Part shown: positions 41,038 through 52,860 of the stretch, piece after piece | How the letters are laid out: each line of letters starts with the position of its first letter | Position numbering within the stretch: position 1 is the stretch's first letter | Assembly (NCBI GenBank): GCA_947579665.1 | Contig: OX388349.1 | Location: forward strand, 75,830,841 to 75,894,840 | Direction: 5' to 3' | Length of the DNA stretch: 64,000 nt | Source: Sympetrum striolatum | Taxonomy: Eukaryota > Arthropoda > Insecta > Odonata > Libellulidae | Position numbers and translations under genes: made by a program | The notes under the pieces: generated by a model | Databases searched by the model: none | Told to the model about the DNA's origin: nothing | Seen by the model: only the letters and a program-made list of their open reading frames with translations

Positions 41038-41131
41038 GTAATTAAGATTTTACATAGTTTAATTTGCTGTAAATAGTCCTTTTGTTTGCCATTGTTCCAA
41101 ATATTAATTCATTTGCTCTTATTTCTTACAG
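41038..41131 (+). other. Intron-like block of the monomer (94 nt, GT...AG), example copy
   Basis: The block starts GTAATT, which matches the donor consensus at the first four intron positions but lacks the G at +5. It is about 24% G+C and ends ttatttcttacag. A length of 94 nt is within the range of short introns in many invertebrates, protists and fungi. The equivalent block is present in every unit. In some subfamilies the terminal AG is changed (ttactg, ttaatg, ttacat), and in a few the GT is lost (cataataatt near 40369, catattaatt near 24775, catagaaatt near 59299 and 61085). No transcript evidence is available from sequence alone. Confidence 0.4.
41102..41131 (+). other. Branch-point-like tattaat plus pyrimidine tract and CAG, example copy
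   Basis: The element tattaat lies at 41102-41108, with its candidate branch adenine at 41107, about 24 nt before the terminal G. It is followed by the T-rich run ttgctcttatttctta and then CAG. The order and spacing fit a spliceosomal 3' splice site. The same arrangement recurs in most units, usually as tattaattaattt or tattaattcattt. One subfamily has caaaaataattc instead (for example near 2570, 5910, 41328 and 44440), which shortens the unit by 2 bp and destroys the tattaat core. Confidence 0.4.
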
Positions 41132-42409
41132 TCTCTCCTTCGCTCTTATTTAGTTCACCTCTCGTCGAACGAACGGGACTGGGACCAAACCATGACCAAG
41201 AGACTGATGACGACATTGCGAAGAGAGTACAACCAGGAAAGAATAAGTACAAAATGCATAGTAATTAAGATTTTACATAGTTTAATTTGCTGTAAATAGT
41301 CCTTTTGTTTAACATTGTTCCAAAAATAATTCATTTGCTCTTATTTCCTATAGTCTCACCTTCGCTCTTATTTAGTTCACCTCTCGTCTAACGAACGGGA
41401 CTGGGACCAAACCATGACGAAGAGACTGATGACGACCTTGGGGAGAGAGTACAACCAGGAGAGAATAAGTAAAAATGCATAGTAATTAAGATTTTACATA
41501 GTTTAATTTGCTGTAAATAGTCCTTTTGTTTGCCATTGTTCCAAATATTAATTCATTTGCTCTTATATCTTACAGTCTCTCCTTCGCTCCTATATAGTTC
41601 ACCTCTCCTCTAACGAACGGGATTGGGACCACACCATGACGAAGAGACTGATGACGACCTTGCGGAGAGAGTACAACCAGGAAAGAATAAGTACAAAATC
41701 ATAGTAATTAAGATTTTCCATAGTTTAGTTTGTTTAAATTGTCCTTTTGTTTGCCATTGTTCCATATATTAATTGATTTGCTCTTATTTCTTACTGTCTC
41801 TCCTTCGCTCTTATTTAGTGCACCTCTCGTCGAACGAACCGGACTGGGACCAAACCATGACGAAGATACTGATGACGACCTTGTGGAGTGAGTACAAACA
41901 GGAAAGAATAAGTACAAAATCCATAGTAATTAAGATTTTCCATAGTTTAATTTGCTGTAAATAGTCCTTTTGTTTTCCATTGTTCCAAATATTAATTCAT
42001 TTGCTCTTATTTCTTACAGTCTCTCCTTCGCTCTTATTTAGTTCACCTCTCGTCGAACGAACGGGACTGGGACCAAACCATGACGAAGAGACTGATGACG
42101 ACATTGGGGAGAGAGTACAACCAGGAAAGAATAAGTACAAAATGTATAGTATTTAAGATTTTTCATAGTTTTATTTGCTGTAAATAGTCCTTTTGTTTGC
42201 CATTGTTCCAAATATTAATTAATTTGCTCTTATTTCTTACAGTCTTTCCTTCGCTCTTATTTAGTTTAACCTCTCGTCGAAAGAACGGGACTGGGACTAA
42301 ATCATGACGAAGAGACTGATGACGACCTTGGGGAGAGAGTACAACCAGGAAAGAATAAGTACAAAATGCATTGTAATTAAGATTTTACATAGTTTAATTT
42401 GCTGTAAAT

Positions 42410-45400
42410 AGTCCATTTGTTTGCCATTGTTCCAAATATTAATTAATATTCTCATATTTCTTACAGTCTCTCCTTCGCTCTTATTTAGTTCACCTCTCGT
42501 CCTACGAACGGGACTGGGACTAAACCATGACGAAGAGACTGATGACGACCTTGGGGAGAGAGTACAACCAGGAAAGAATAAGTACAAAATGCATAGTAAT
42601 TAAGATTTTACATAGTTTAATTTGCTGTAAATAGTCCTTTTGTTTGCCATTGTTCCAAATATTAATTAATTTGCTCTTATTTCTTACAGTCTCTCCTTCG
42701 CTCTTATTTAGTTCACCTCTCGTGCAACGAAAGGGACTGGTACTAAACCATGACGAAGAGACTGATGACGACCTTGGGGAGAGAGTACAACCAGGAAAGA
42801 ATAAGTACAAAATGCATAGTAATTAAGATTTTACCTAGTTTAATTTGCTGTAAATAGTCCCTTTGTTGGCCTTTGTTCCAAATATTAATTAATTTGCTCT
42901 TATTTCTTACAGTCTCTCCTTCGCTCTTATTTAGTTCACCTCTCGTCGAATGAACGGGACTGGGACTAAATCATGACGAAGAGACTGATGACGACCTTGG
43001 GGAGAGAGTACAACCAAGAAAGAATAAGTACAAAATGCATAGTAATTAAGATTTTACATAGTTTAATTTGCTGTAAATAGTCCTTTTGTTTGCCATTGTT
43101 CCAAATATTAATTAATTTGCTCTTATTTCTTACAGTCTCTTCTTCGCTCTTATTTAGTTCACCTCTCGCCGAAAGAACCGGACTGGGACTAAATCATGAT
43201 GAAGAGACTGACCTTGGGGAGAGAGTACAACCAGGAAAGAATAAGTTCAAAATGCATAGTAATTACGATTTCACATAGTATAATTTGCTGTAAATAGTCC
43301 TTTTGTTTGCCATTGTTCCAAATATTAATTAATTTGCTCATATTTCTTACAGTCTTTCCTTCGTTCTTATTTAGTTCACCTCACATCGAACGAACGGGAC
43401 TGGGACTAAGCCATGACGAAGAGACTGATGACGACCTTGGGGAGAGAGTACAACCAGGAAAGAATAAGTACAAAATGCATAATAATTAAGATCTTACATA
43501 GATTAATTTGCTGTAAATAGTCCTTTTGTTTGCCATTGTTCCAAATATAAATTAATTTGCTCTTATTTCTTACAGTCTCTCCTTCGCTCTTATTTAGTTC
43601 ACCTCTCGTCGAACGATCGGGACTGGGACCAAACCATGACGAAGAGACTGATGACGACATTGGGGAGAGAGTACAACCAGGAAAGAATAAGTACAAAATA
43701 CATAGTTATTAAGATTTTACATAGTTTAATTAGCTATAAATAGTCCTTTTGTTTGCCATTGTTCCTAATATTAATTAATTTGCTCTTATTTTTACAGTCT
43801 CTCCTTCGATCTTACTTAGTTCACCTCTCGTCGAACGAACGGGACTGGGACCAAACCATGACGAAGAGACTGATGACGACATTGGGGAGAGAGTACAACC
43901 AGGAAAGAATAAGTACAAAATGCATAGTAATTAAGATTATACATAGTTTAATTTGCTGTAAATAGTCCTTTTGTTTGCCATTGTTCCAAATATTAATTCA
44001 TTTGCTCCTATTTCTTACAGTCTCTCCTTCGCTCTTATTTAGTTCACCTCCCGTCGAACGAACAAGACTGGGACCAAACCATGACGAAGAGACTGATGAC
44101 GACATTGGGGAGAGAGTACAACCAGGAAAGAATAAGTACAAAATGCATAGTAATTAAGATTTTACATAGTTTAATTTGCTGTAAATAGTCCTTTTGTTTG
44201 CCATTGTTCCAAATATTAATTCATTTGCTCTTATTTCTTACAGTCTCTCCTTCGCTCTTATTTAGTTCACCTCTCGTCGAACGAACGGGACTGGGACCAA
44301 ACCATGACCAAGAGACTGATGACGACATTGCGGAGAGAGTACAACCAGGAAAGAATAAGTACAAAATGCATAGTAATTAAGATTTTACATAGTTTAATTT
44401 GCTGTAAATAGTCCTTTTGTTTAACATTGTTCCAAAAATAATTCACTTGCTCTTATTTCCTATAGTCTCACCTTCGCTCTTATTTAGTTCACCTCTCGTC
44501 TAACGAACGGGACTGGGACCAAACCATGACGAAGAGACTGATGACGACCTTGGGGAGAGAGTACAACCAGGAGAGAATAAGTAAAAATGCATAGTAATTA
44601 AGATTTTACATAGTTTAATTTGCTGTAAATAGTCCTTTTGTTTGCCATTGTTCCAAATATTAATTCATTTGCTCTTATATCTTACAGTCTCTCCTTCGCT
44701 CCTATATAGTTCACCTCTCCTCTAACGAACGGGATTGGGACCACACCATGACGAAGAGACTGATGACGACCTTGCGGAGAGAGTACAACCAGGAAAGAAT
44801 AAGTACAAAATCATAGTAATTAAGATTTTCCATAGTTTAGTTTGTTTAAATTGTCCTTTTGTTTGCCATTGTTCCATATATTAATTCATTTGCTCTTATT
44901 TCTTACTGTCTCTCCTTCGCTCTTATTTAGTGCACCTCTCGTCGAACGAACCGGACTGGGACCAAACCATGACGAAGATACTGATGACGACCTTGTGGAG
45001 TGAGTACAAACAGGAAAGAATAAGTACAAAATGCATAGTAATTAAGATTTTCCATAGTTTAATTTGCTGTAAATAGTCCTTTTGTTTTCCATTGTTCCAA
45101 ATATTAATTCATTTGCTCTTATTTCTTACAGTCTCTCCTTCGCTCTTATTTAGTTCACCTCTCGTCGAACGAACGGGACTGGGACCAAACCATGACGAAG
45201 AGACTGATGACGACATTGGGGAGAGAGTACAACCAGGAAAGAATAAGTACAAAATGTATAGTATTTAAGATTTTTCATAGTTTTATTTGCTGTAAATAGT
45301 CCTTTTGTTTGCCATTGTTCCAAATATTAATTAATTTGCTCTTATTTCTTACAGTCTTTCCTTCGCTCTTATTTAGTTTAACCTCTCGTCGAAAGAACGG

Positions 45401-45525
45401 GACTGGGACTAAATCATGACGAAGAGACTGATGACGACCTTGGGGAGAGAGTACAACCAGGAAAGAATAAGTACAAAATGCATAGTAATTAAGATTTTAC
45501 ATAGTTTAATTTGCTGTAAATAGTC
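42410..45525. repeat. Recent duplication of about 3.3 kb, copy 2
   Basis: Directly adjacent partner of 39060-42410. It carries a 6-bp deletion at 43210/43211 (gagactgaccttgg, with atgacg missing), which would keep the exon-like reading frame. It lacks the unit equivalent to 39749. Other differences are few, such as cacatcgaac for ctcatcgaac near 43382. Confidence 0.92.
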
Positions 45526-47500
45526 CATTTGTTTGCCATTATTCCATATATTATTTCATTTGCTATTATTTCTTAATGTCTCTCCTTCGCTCTTATTTAG
45601 TTCATCTCTCGTCCAACGAACAGGACTGGGACTAAACCATGACGAAGAGACTGATGACGACCTTGGGGAGTGAGTACACCTTGGAAGGAATAAGTACAAA
45701 ATGCATAGTAATTAAGATTTTACATAGTTTAATTTGCTGTAAATAGTCCTTTTGTTTGCCATTGTTCCAAATATTAATTAATTTGCTCTTATTTCTTACA
45801 GTCTCTCCTTCGCTCTTATTTAGTTCACCTCTCGTCCAACGATAGGGAGTGGGACTAAACCATGACGAAGAAACTGATGACGACCTTGGGGAGAGAGTAC
45901 AACCAGGAAAGAATAAGTACAAAATGCATAGTAATTAAGATTTTACATAGTTTAATTTGCTGTAAATAGTCCCTTTGTTGGCCATTATTCCAAATATTAA
46001 TTAATTTGCTCTTATTTCTTACAGTCTCTCCTTCGCTCTTATTTAGTTCACCTCTCGTCGAATGAACGGGACTGGGACTAAATCATGACGAAGAGACTGA
46101 TGACGACCTTGTGGAGAGAGTACAACCAAGAAAGAATAAGTACAAAATGCATAGTAATTAAGATTTTACATAGTTTAATTTGCTGTAAATAGTCCTTTTG
46201 TTTGCCATTGTTCCAAATATTAATTAATTTTCTCTTATTTCTTACAGTCTCTCCTTCGCTCTAATTTAGTTCACCTCTCGTCCAACGAACGGGACTGGGA
46301 CTAAACCATGACGAAGAGACTGATGACGACCTTGGGGAGAGAGTACAACCAGGAAAGAATAAGTACATAATGCATAGTAATTAAGATTTTACATAGTTTA
46401 TATTGCTGTAATTAGTCCTTTTGTTTGCCATTGTTCCAAATATTAATTAATTTGCTCTTATTTCTTACAGTCTCTCCTTTGCTCTTATTCTGTTCACCTC
46501 TCGTCCAACGAACGGGACTGGGACTAAGCCATGAGGAAGAGACTGATGACGACCTTGGGGAGAGAGTACAACCAGGAATGAATAAGTACAAAATGCATAG
46601 TAATTAAGATTTTACATAGTTTAGTTTGTTTAAATTGTCCTTTTGTTTGCCATTGTTCCATATATTAATTCATTTGCTCTTATTTCTTACTGTCTCACCT
46701 TCGCTTTTATTTAGTTCACCTCTCGTCGAACGAACGGGACTGGGACCAAACCATGACGAAGAGACTGATGACGACCTAGGGGAGAGAGTACAACCAGGAA
46801 AAAAATAAGTACAAAATGCATAGTATTTAAGATTTTTCATAGCTTAATTTGCTGTAAATAGTCCTTTTGTTTGCCATTGTTCCAAATATTAATTAATTTG
46901 CTCTTATTTCTTACATTCTCTCCTTCGCTCTTATTTAGTTCACCTCTCGCCGAAATAACGGGACTGGGACTAAATCATGATGAAGAGACTGATGACGACC
47001 TTGGGGAGAGAGTACAACCAGGAAAGAATAAGTACAAAATGCATAGTAATTACGATTTGACATAGTATAATTTGCTGTAAATAGTCCTTTTGTTTGCCAT
47101 TGTTCCAAATATTAATTAATTTGCTCATATTTCTTACAGTCTCTCCTTCGCTCTTATTTAGTTCACCTCTCGTCCTACGAACGGGACTGGGACTAAACCA
47201 TGACGAAGATACTGATGACGACCTTGGGAAGAGAGTACAACCAGGAAAGAATAAGTACAAAATGCATAGTAATAAAGATTTTACATAGTTTAATTTGCTG
47301 TAAATAGTCCTTTTGTTTGCCATTGTTCCAAATATTAATTAATTTTCTCTTATTTCTTACAGTCTCTCCTTCGCTCTAATTTAGTTCACCTCTCGTCCAA
47401 CGAACGGGACTGGGACTAAACCATGACGAAGAGACTGATGACGACCTTGGGGAGAGAGTACAACAAGGAAAGAATAAGTACAAAATGCATAGTAATTAAG
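45525..47500. repeat. Array segment, mixed units
   Basis: T2 and T3 units (45525-45930) are followed by a ccctttgttggcc unit, a ctctaatttag unit (near 46260), a ttattctgttcacc unit (46425), a tttaaattgtcc unit (46626) with acctaggggag, and a gccgaaataac unit whose acceptor reads ttacattctctcc (46871). The series resembles parts of 49766-50600 and 56005-57091 in different order. Nothing non-repeat is seen. Confidence 0.85.
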
Positions 47501-50400
47501 ATTTTACATAGATTAATTTGCTGTAAATAGTCCTTTTGTTTGCCATTGTTCCAAATATTAATTAATTTGCTCTTATTTCTTACAGTCTCTCCTTCCCTCC
47601 TATTTAGTTCACCTCTCGTCGAAAGAACGGGACTGGGACTAAATCATGACGAAGAGACTGATGACGACCTTGGGGATAGAGTACAACCAGGAAAGAATAA
47701 GTACAAAATGCATAGTAATTAAGATTTTACATAGTTTAATTTGCTGTAAATAGACCTTTTGTTAGCCATTGTTCCAAATATTAATTAATTCGCTCTCATT
47801 TCTTACAGTCTCTCCTTTGCTCTTATTTAGTTCAGCTCTCGTCGAACGAACGGGACTCGGAATAAACCATGACGAAGAGACTAATGACGACCTTGGGGAG
47901 AGAGTACAACCAGGAAAGAATAAGTACAAAATGCATAGTAATTAAGATTTTACATAGTTTAATTTGCTGTAAATAGACCTTTTGTTTGCCATTGTTCCAA
48001 ATATTAATTAATTTGCTCTTATTTCTTAATGTCTCTCCTTCGCTCTTATTTAGTTCACCTCTCGTCGGAAGAACGGGACTGGGACTAAACCATGACGAAG
48101 AGACTGATGACGACCTTGGGGAGAGAGTACAACCAGGAAAGAATAAGTACAAAATGCATAGTAATTACGATTTTACATAGTTTAGTTTGTTTAAATTGTC
48201 CTTTTGTTTGCCATTGTTCCATATATTAATTCATTTGCTCTTATTTCTTACTGTCTCGCCTTCGCTTTTATTTAGTTCACCTCTCGTCGAACGAACGGGA
48301 CTGGGACCAAACCATGACGAAGAGACTGATGACGACCTAGGGGAGAGAGTACAACCAGGAAAGAATATGTACAAAATGCATAGTATTTAAGATTTTTCAT
48401 AGCTTAATTTGCTGTAAATAGTCCTTTTGTTTGCCATTGTTCCAAATATTAATTAATTTGCTCTTATTTCTTACAGTCTCTCCTCTCTTATTTAGTTCAA
48501 CCTCTCGTCGAAAGAACGGGACTGGGACTAAATCATGACGAATAGACTGATGACGACCTTAAGGAAAGAGTACAACCAGGAAAGAATAAGTACAAAATGC
48601 ATAGTAATTAAGATTTTCCATAGTTTAGTTTGTTTAAATTGTCCTTTTGTTTGCCATTGTTCCATATATTAATTCATTTGCTCTTATTTCTTACTGTCTC
48701 TCCTTCGCTCTTATTTAGTTCACCTCTCGTCGAACGAACGGGACTGGGACCATACCATGACGAAGATACTGATGACCACCTTGGGGAGTGAGTACAAACA
48801 GGAAAGAATAAGTACAAAATGCATAGTAATTAAGATTTTACATAGTTTAATTTGCTGTAAGTAGTCCTTTTGTTTGCCATTGTTCAAAATATAAATTAAA
48901 TTGCTCTTATTTCTTACAGTCTCTCCTTCGCTCTTATTCAGTTCACCTCTCGTCGAAAGAACGGGACTGGGACTAACTCATGACGAAGAGACTGATGACG
49001 AACTTGGGGAAAGAGTACAACCAGGAAAGAATAAGTACAAAATGCATAGTAATTAAGATTTTACATAGTTTAGTTTGCTTAAATTGTCCTTTTGTTTGCC
49101 ATTGTTCCATATATTAATTCATTTGCTCTTATTTCTTACTGTCTCTCCTTCGCTTTTATTTAGTTCACCTCTCGTTGTACGAACGAGACTGGGACCAAAC
49201 CATGACGAAGAGACTGATGACGACCTTGGGGAGAGAGTACAACCAGGAAAGAATAAGTACAAAATGCATAGTATTTAAGATTTTTTATAGTTTTATTTGC
49301 TGTAAATAGTCCTTTTGTTTGCCATTGTTCCAAATATTAATTAAATTGCTCTTATTACTTACAGTCTTTCCTTCGCTCTTATTTAGTTCAACCTCTCGTC
49401 AAAAGAACGGGACTAGGACTAAATCATGACGAAGAGACTGATGACGACCTTGGGGAGAGAGTACAACCAGGAAAGAATAAGTACAAAATGCATAGTAATT
49501 AAGATTTTACATAGTTTAATTTGCTTTAAATAGTCCATTTGTTTGCCATTATTCCATATATTATTTCATTTGCTCATATTTCCTAATGTCTCTCCTTCGC
49601 TCTTATTTAGTTCATCTCTCGTCCAACGAACAGGACAGGGACTAAACCATGACGAAGAGACTGATGACGACCTTGGGGAGAGAGTACAACCTGGAAAGAA
49701 TAAGCACAAAATGCATAGTAATTAAGATTTTACATAGTTTAATTTGCTGTAAATAGTCCTTTTGTATGCCATTGTTCCAAATATTAATTAATTTGCTCTT
49801 ATTTCTTACAGTCTCTCCTTTGCTCTAATTCTGTTCACCTCTCGTCCAACGAACGGGACTGGGACTAAGCCATGATGAAGAGACTGATGACGACCTTGGG
49901 GAGAGAGTACAACCAGGAATGAATAAGTACAAAATGCATAGTAATTAAGATTTTACATAGTTTAATTTGCTGTAAATAGTCCTTTTGTTTGCCATTGTTC
50001 CAAATATTAATTAATTTGCTCTTATTTCTTACAGTCTCTCCTTTGCTCTTATTCTGTTCACCTCTCGTCCAACGAACGGGACTGGGACTAAGCCATGAGG
50101 AAGAGACTGATGACGACCTTGGGGAGAGAGTACAACCAGGAATGAATAAGTACAAAATGCATAGTAATTAAGATTTTACATAGTTTAATTTGCTGAAAAT
50201 AGTCCTTTTGTTTGCCATTGTTCCAAATATTAATTAATTTGCTCTTATTTCTTACAGTCTCTGCTTCGCTCTTATTTAGTTCACCTCTCGCCGAAATAAC
50301 GGGACTGGGACTAAATCATGATGAAGAGACTGATGACGACCTTGGGGAGAGAGTACAACCAGGAAAAAATAAGTACAAAATGCATAGTAATTACGATTTT
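47500..50400. repeat. Array segment sharing blocks with 53779-55500 and 63100-64000
   Basis: Units at 47540 and 47986 match 53779 and 54225 (offset 6239). Units at 49075 and 49543 match 63343 and 63811 (offset 14268). The unit near 48475 has a 3-bp loss at ctctcctctctta plus a 1-bp gain at gttcaacctc. The same double change occurs near 54942 and 63191, so it spread with the block. Confidence 0.87.
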
Positions 50401-52860
50401 ACATAGTATAATTTGCTGTAAATAGTCCTTTTGTTTGCCATTGTTCCAAATATTAATTAATTTGCTCATATTTCTTACAGTCTCTCCTTCGCTCTTATTT
50501 AGTTCACCTCTCGTCCTACGAACGGGACTGGGACTAAACCATGACGAAGAGACTGATGACGACCTTGGGGAGAGAGTACAACCAGGAAAGAATAAGTACA
50601 AAATGCATAGTAATTAAGATTTTACATAGTTTAATTTGCTGTAAATAGTCCTTTTGTTTGCCATTGTTCCAAATATTAATTAATTTTCTCTTATTTCTTA
50701 CAGTCTCTCCTTCGCTCTAATTTAGTTCACCTCTCGTCCAACGAACGGGACTGGGACTAAACCATGACGAAGAGACTGATGACGACCTTGGGGAGAGAGT
50801 ACAACCAGGAAAGAATAAGTACAAAATGCATAGTAATTAAGATATTACATAGATTAATTTGCTGTAAATAGTCCTTTTGTTTGCCATTGTTCCAAATATT
50901 AATTAATTTGCACTTATTTCTTACAGTCTCTCCTTCGCTCTTATTTAGTTTACCTCTCGTCGTTCGAACGGGACTGGGACCAAACCATGACGAAGAGACT
51001 GATGACGACCTTGGGGAGAGAGTACAACCAGGAAAGAATAAGTACAAAATGCATAGTAATTAAGATTTTACATAGTTTAATTTGCTGTAAATAGTCCTTT
51101 TGTTTGCCATATTTCCAAATATTAATTAATTTGCTCTTATTTCTTAGAGTCTCTCCTTCGCTCTTATTTAGTTCACCTCTCGTCGAACGAATGGGACTGG
51201 GACAAAACCATGACCAAGAGACTGATGAGGACATTTGGGAGAGAGTACAACCAGGAAAGAATAAGTACAAAATGCATAGTAATTACGATTTTACATAGTA
51301 TAATTTGCTGTAAATAGTCCTTTTTTTTGCCATTGTTCCAAATATTAATTAATTTGCTCATATTTCTTACAGTCTCTCCTTCGCTCTTACTTAGTTCACC
51401 TCTCGTCCTACGAACAGGACTGGGACTAAACCATGACGAAGAGACTGATGACGACCTTGGGGATAGAGTACAACCTGGAAAGAATAAGTACAAAATGCAT
51501 AGTAATTAAGATTTTACATAGTTTAATTTGCTGTAAATAGTCCTTTTGTTTGCCATTGTTCCAAATATTAATTAATTTTCTCTTATTTCTTACAGTCTCT
51601 CCTTCGCTCTAATTTAGTTCACCTCTCGTCCAACGAACGGGACTGGGACTAAACCATGACGAAGAGACTGATGACGACCTTGGGGAGAGAGTACAACCAG
51701 GAAAGAATAAGTACAAAATGCATAGTAATTAAGATATTACATAGATTAATTTGCTGTAAATAGTCCTTTTGTTTGCCATTGTTCCAAATATTAATTAATT
51801 TGCTCTTATTTCTTACAGTCTCTCCTTCGCTCTTATTTAGTTCACCTCTCGTCGTTCGAACGGGACTGGGACCAAACCATGACGAAGAGACTGATGACGA
51901 CCTTGGGGAGAGAGTACAACCAGGAAAGAATAAGTACAAAATGCATAGTAATTAAGATTTTACATAGTTTAATTTGCTGTAAATAGTCCTTTTGTTTGCC
52001 ATTGTTCCAAATATTAATTAATTTGCTCTTATTTCTTACAGTCTCTCCTTTGCTCTTATTTAGTTCACCTCTCGTCGAACGAATGGGACTGGGACCAAAC
52101 CATGACCAAGAGACTGATGAGGACATTTGGGAGAGAGTACAACCAGGAAAGAATAAGTACAAAATGCATAGTAATTACGATTTTACATAGTATAATTTGC
52201 TGTAAATAGTCCTTTTTTTTGCCATTGTTCCAAATATTAATTAATTTGCTCATATTTCTTACAGTCTCTCCTTCGCTCTTATTTAGTTCACCTCTCGTCC
52301 TACGAACAGGACTGGGACTAAACCATGACGAAGAGACTGATGACGACCTTGGGGAGAGAGTACAACCTGGAAAGAATAAGTACAAAATGCATAGTAATTA
52401 AGATTTTACATAGTTTAATTTGCTGTAAATAGTCCTTTTGTTTGCCATTGTTCCAAATATTAATTAATTTTCTCTTATTTCTTACAGTCTCTCCTTCGCT
52501 CTAATTTAGTTCACCTCTCGTCCAACGAACGGGACTGGGACTAAACCATGACGAAGAGACTGATGACGACCTTGGGGAGAGAGTACAACCAGGAAAGAAT
52601 AAGTACAAAATGCATAGTAATTAAGATTTTACATAGATTAATTTGCTGTAAATAGTCCTTTTGTTTGCCATTGTTCCAAATATTAATTAATTTGCTCTTA
52701 TTTCTTACAGTGTCTCCTTCGCTCTTATTTAGTTCACCTCTCGTCGTTCGAACGGGACTGGGACCAAACCATGACGAAGAGACTGATGACGACCTTGGGG
52801 AGAGAGTACAACCAGGAAAGAATAAGTACAAAATGCATAGTAATTAAGATTTTACATAGT
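50400..52860. repeat. Four-unit higher-order repeat, 892 bp, about 2.75 copies
   Basis: The unit order is gtcctacgaac, ctctaatttag, gtcgttcgaac, then a unit with gatgaggacatttggg. These start at 50435, 50658, 50881 and 51104, then at 51327 onward, then 52219 onward, each series 892 bp apart. The last copy stops after three units at 52847. The copies differ by few changes, for example tttgcacttatttc near 50910 against tttgctcttatttc. Confidence 0.93.

Larger units (their letters stand above)
40909..41131 (+). repeat. Representative 223-bp monomer (129-bp GC-richer block plus 94-bp AT-rich block)
   Basis: This near-consensus unit is used here as the reference. I set its start after the CAG of the T-rich tract so that the two compositional blocks fall cleanly. 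The first 129 bp carry the acidic-coding stretch around gactgatgacgacatt and the gagtacaaccagg box. The last 94 bp are AT-rich and end in ttatttcttacag. The next unit starts at 41132 with the same layout. Counted on the consensus, the first block is about 46% G+C and the second about 24%. This step recurs in every period of the array. Confidence 0.95.
39060..42410. repeat. Recent duplication of about 3.3 kb, copy 1 (about 15 units)
   Basis: Units at 39080, 39303, 39972, 40195, 40641, 40863, 41086 and 41708 have partners at 42421, 42644, 43090, 43307, 43753, 43975, 44198 and 44820. The offset is 3341 bp for the first part and 3112 bp for the rest. The step is explained by one unit (that at 39749) missing from copy 2 plus a 6-bp deletion. 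Shared rare changes include cataataattaagatctt, tgttcctaatatt and ccaggagagaataag. Confidence 0.92.

Noticed and set aside
51800..51960. Possible RNA polymerase III B box (gttcgaacg) in gtcgttcgaac units
   Set aside because: It is one base off the B-box core and is present in a single subfamily. The only A-box-like sequence (tagttcacctc) is too close, about 20 bp, for a tRNA-like promoter. No cloverleaf can be drawn.
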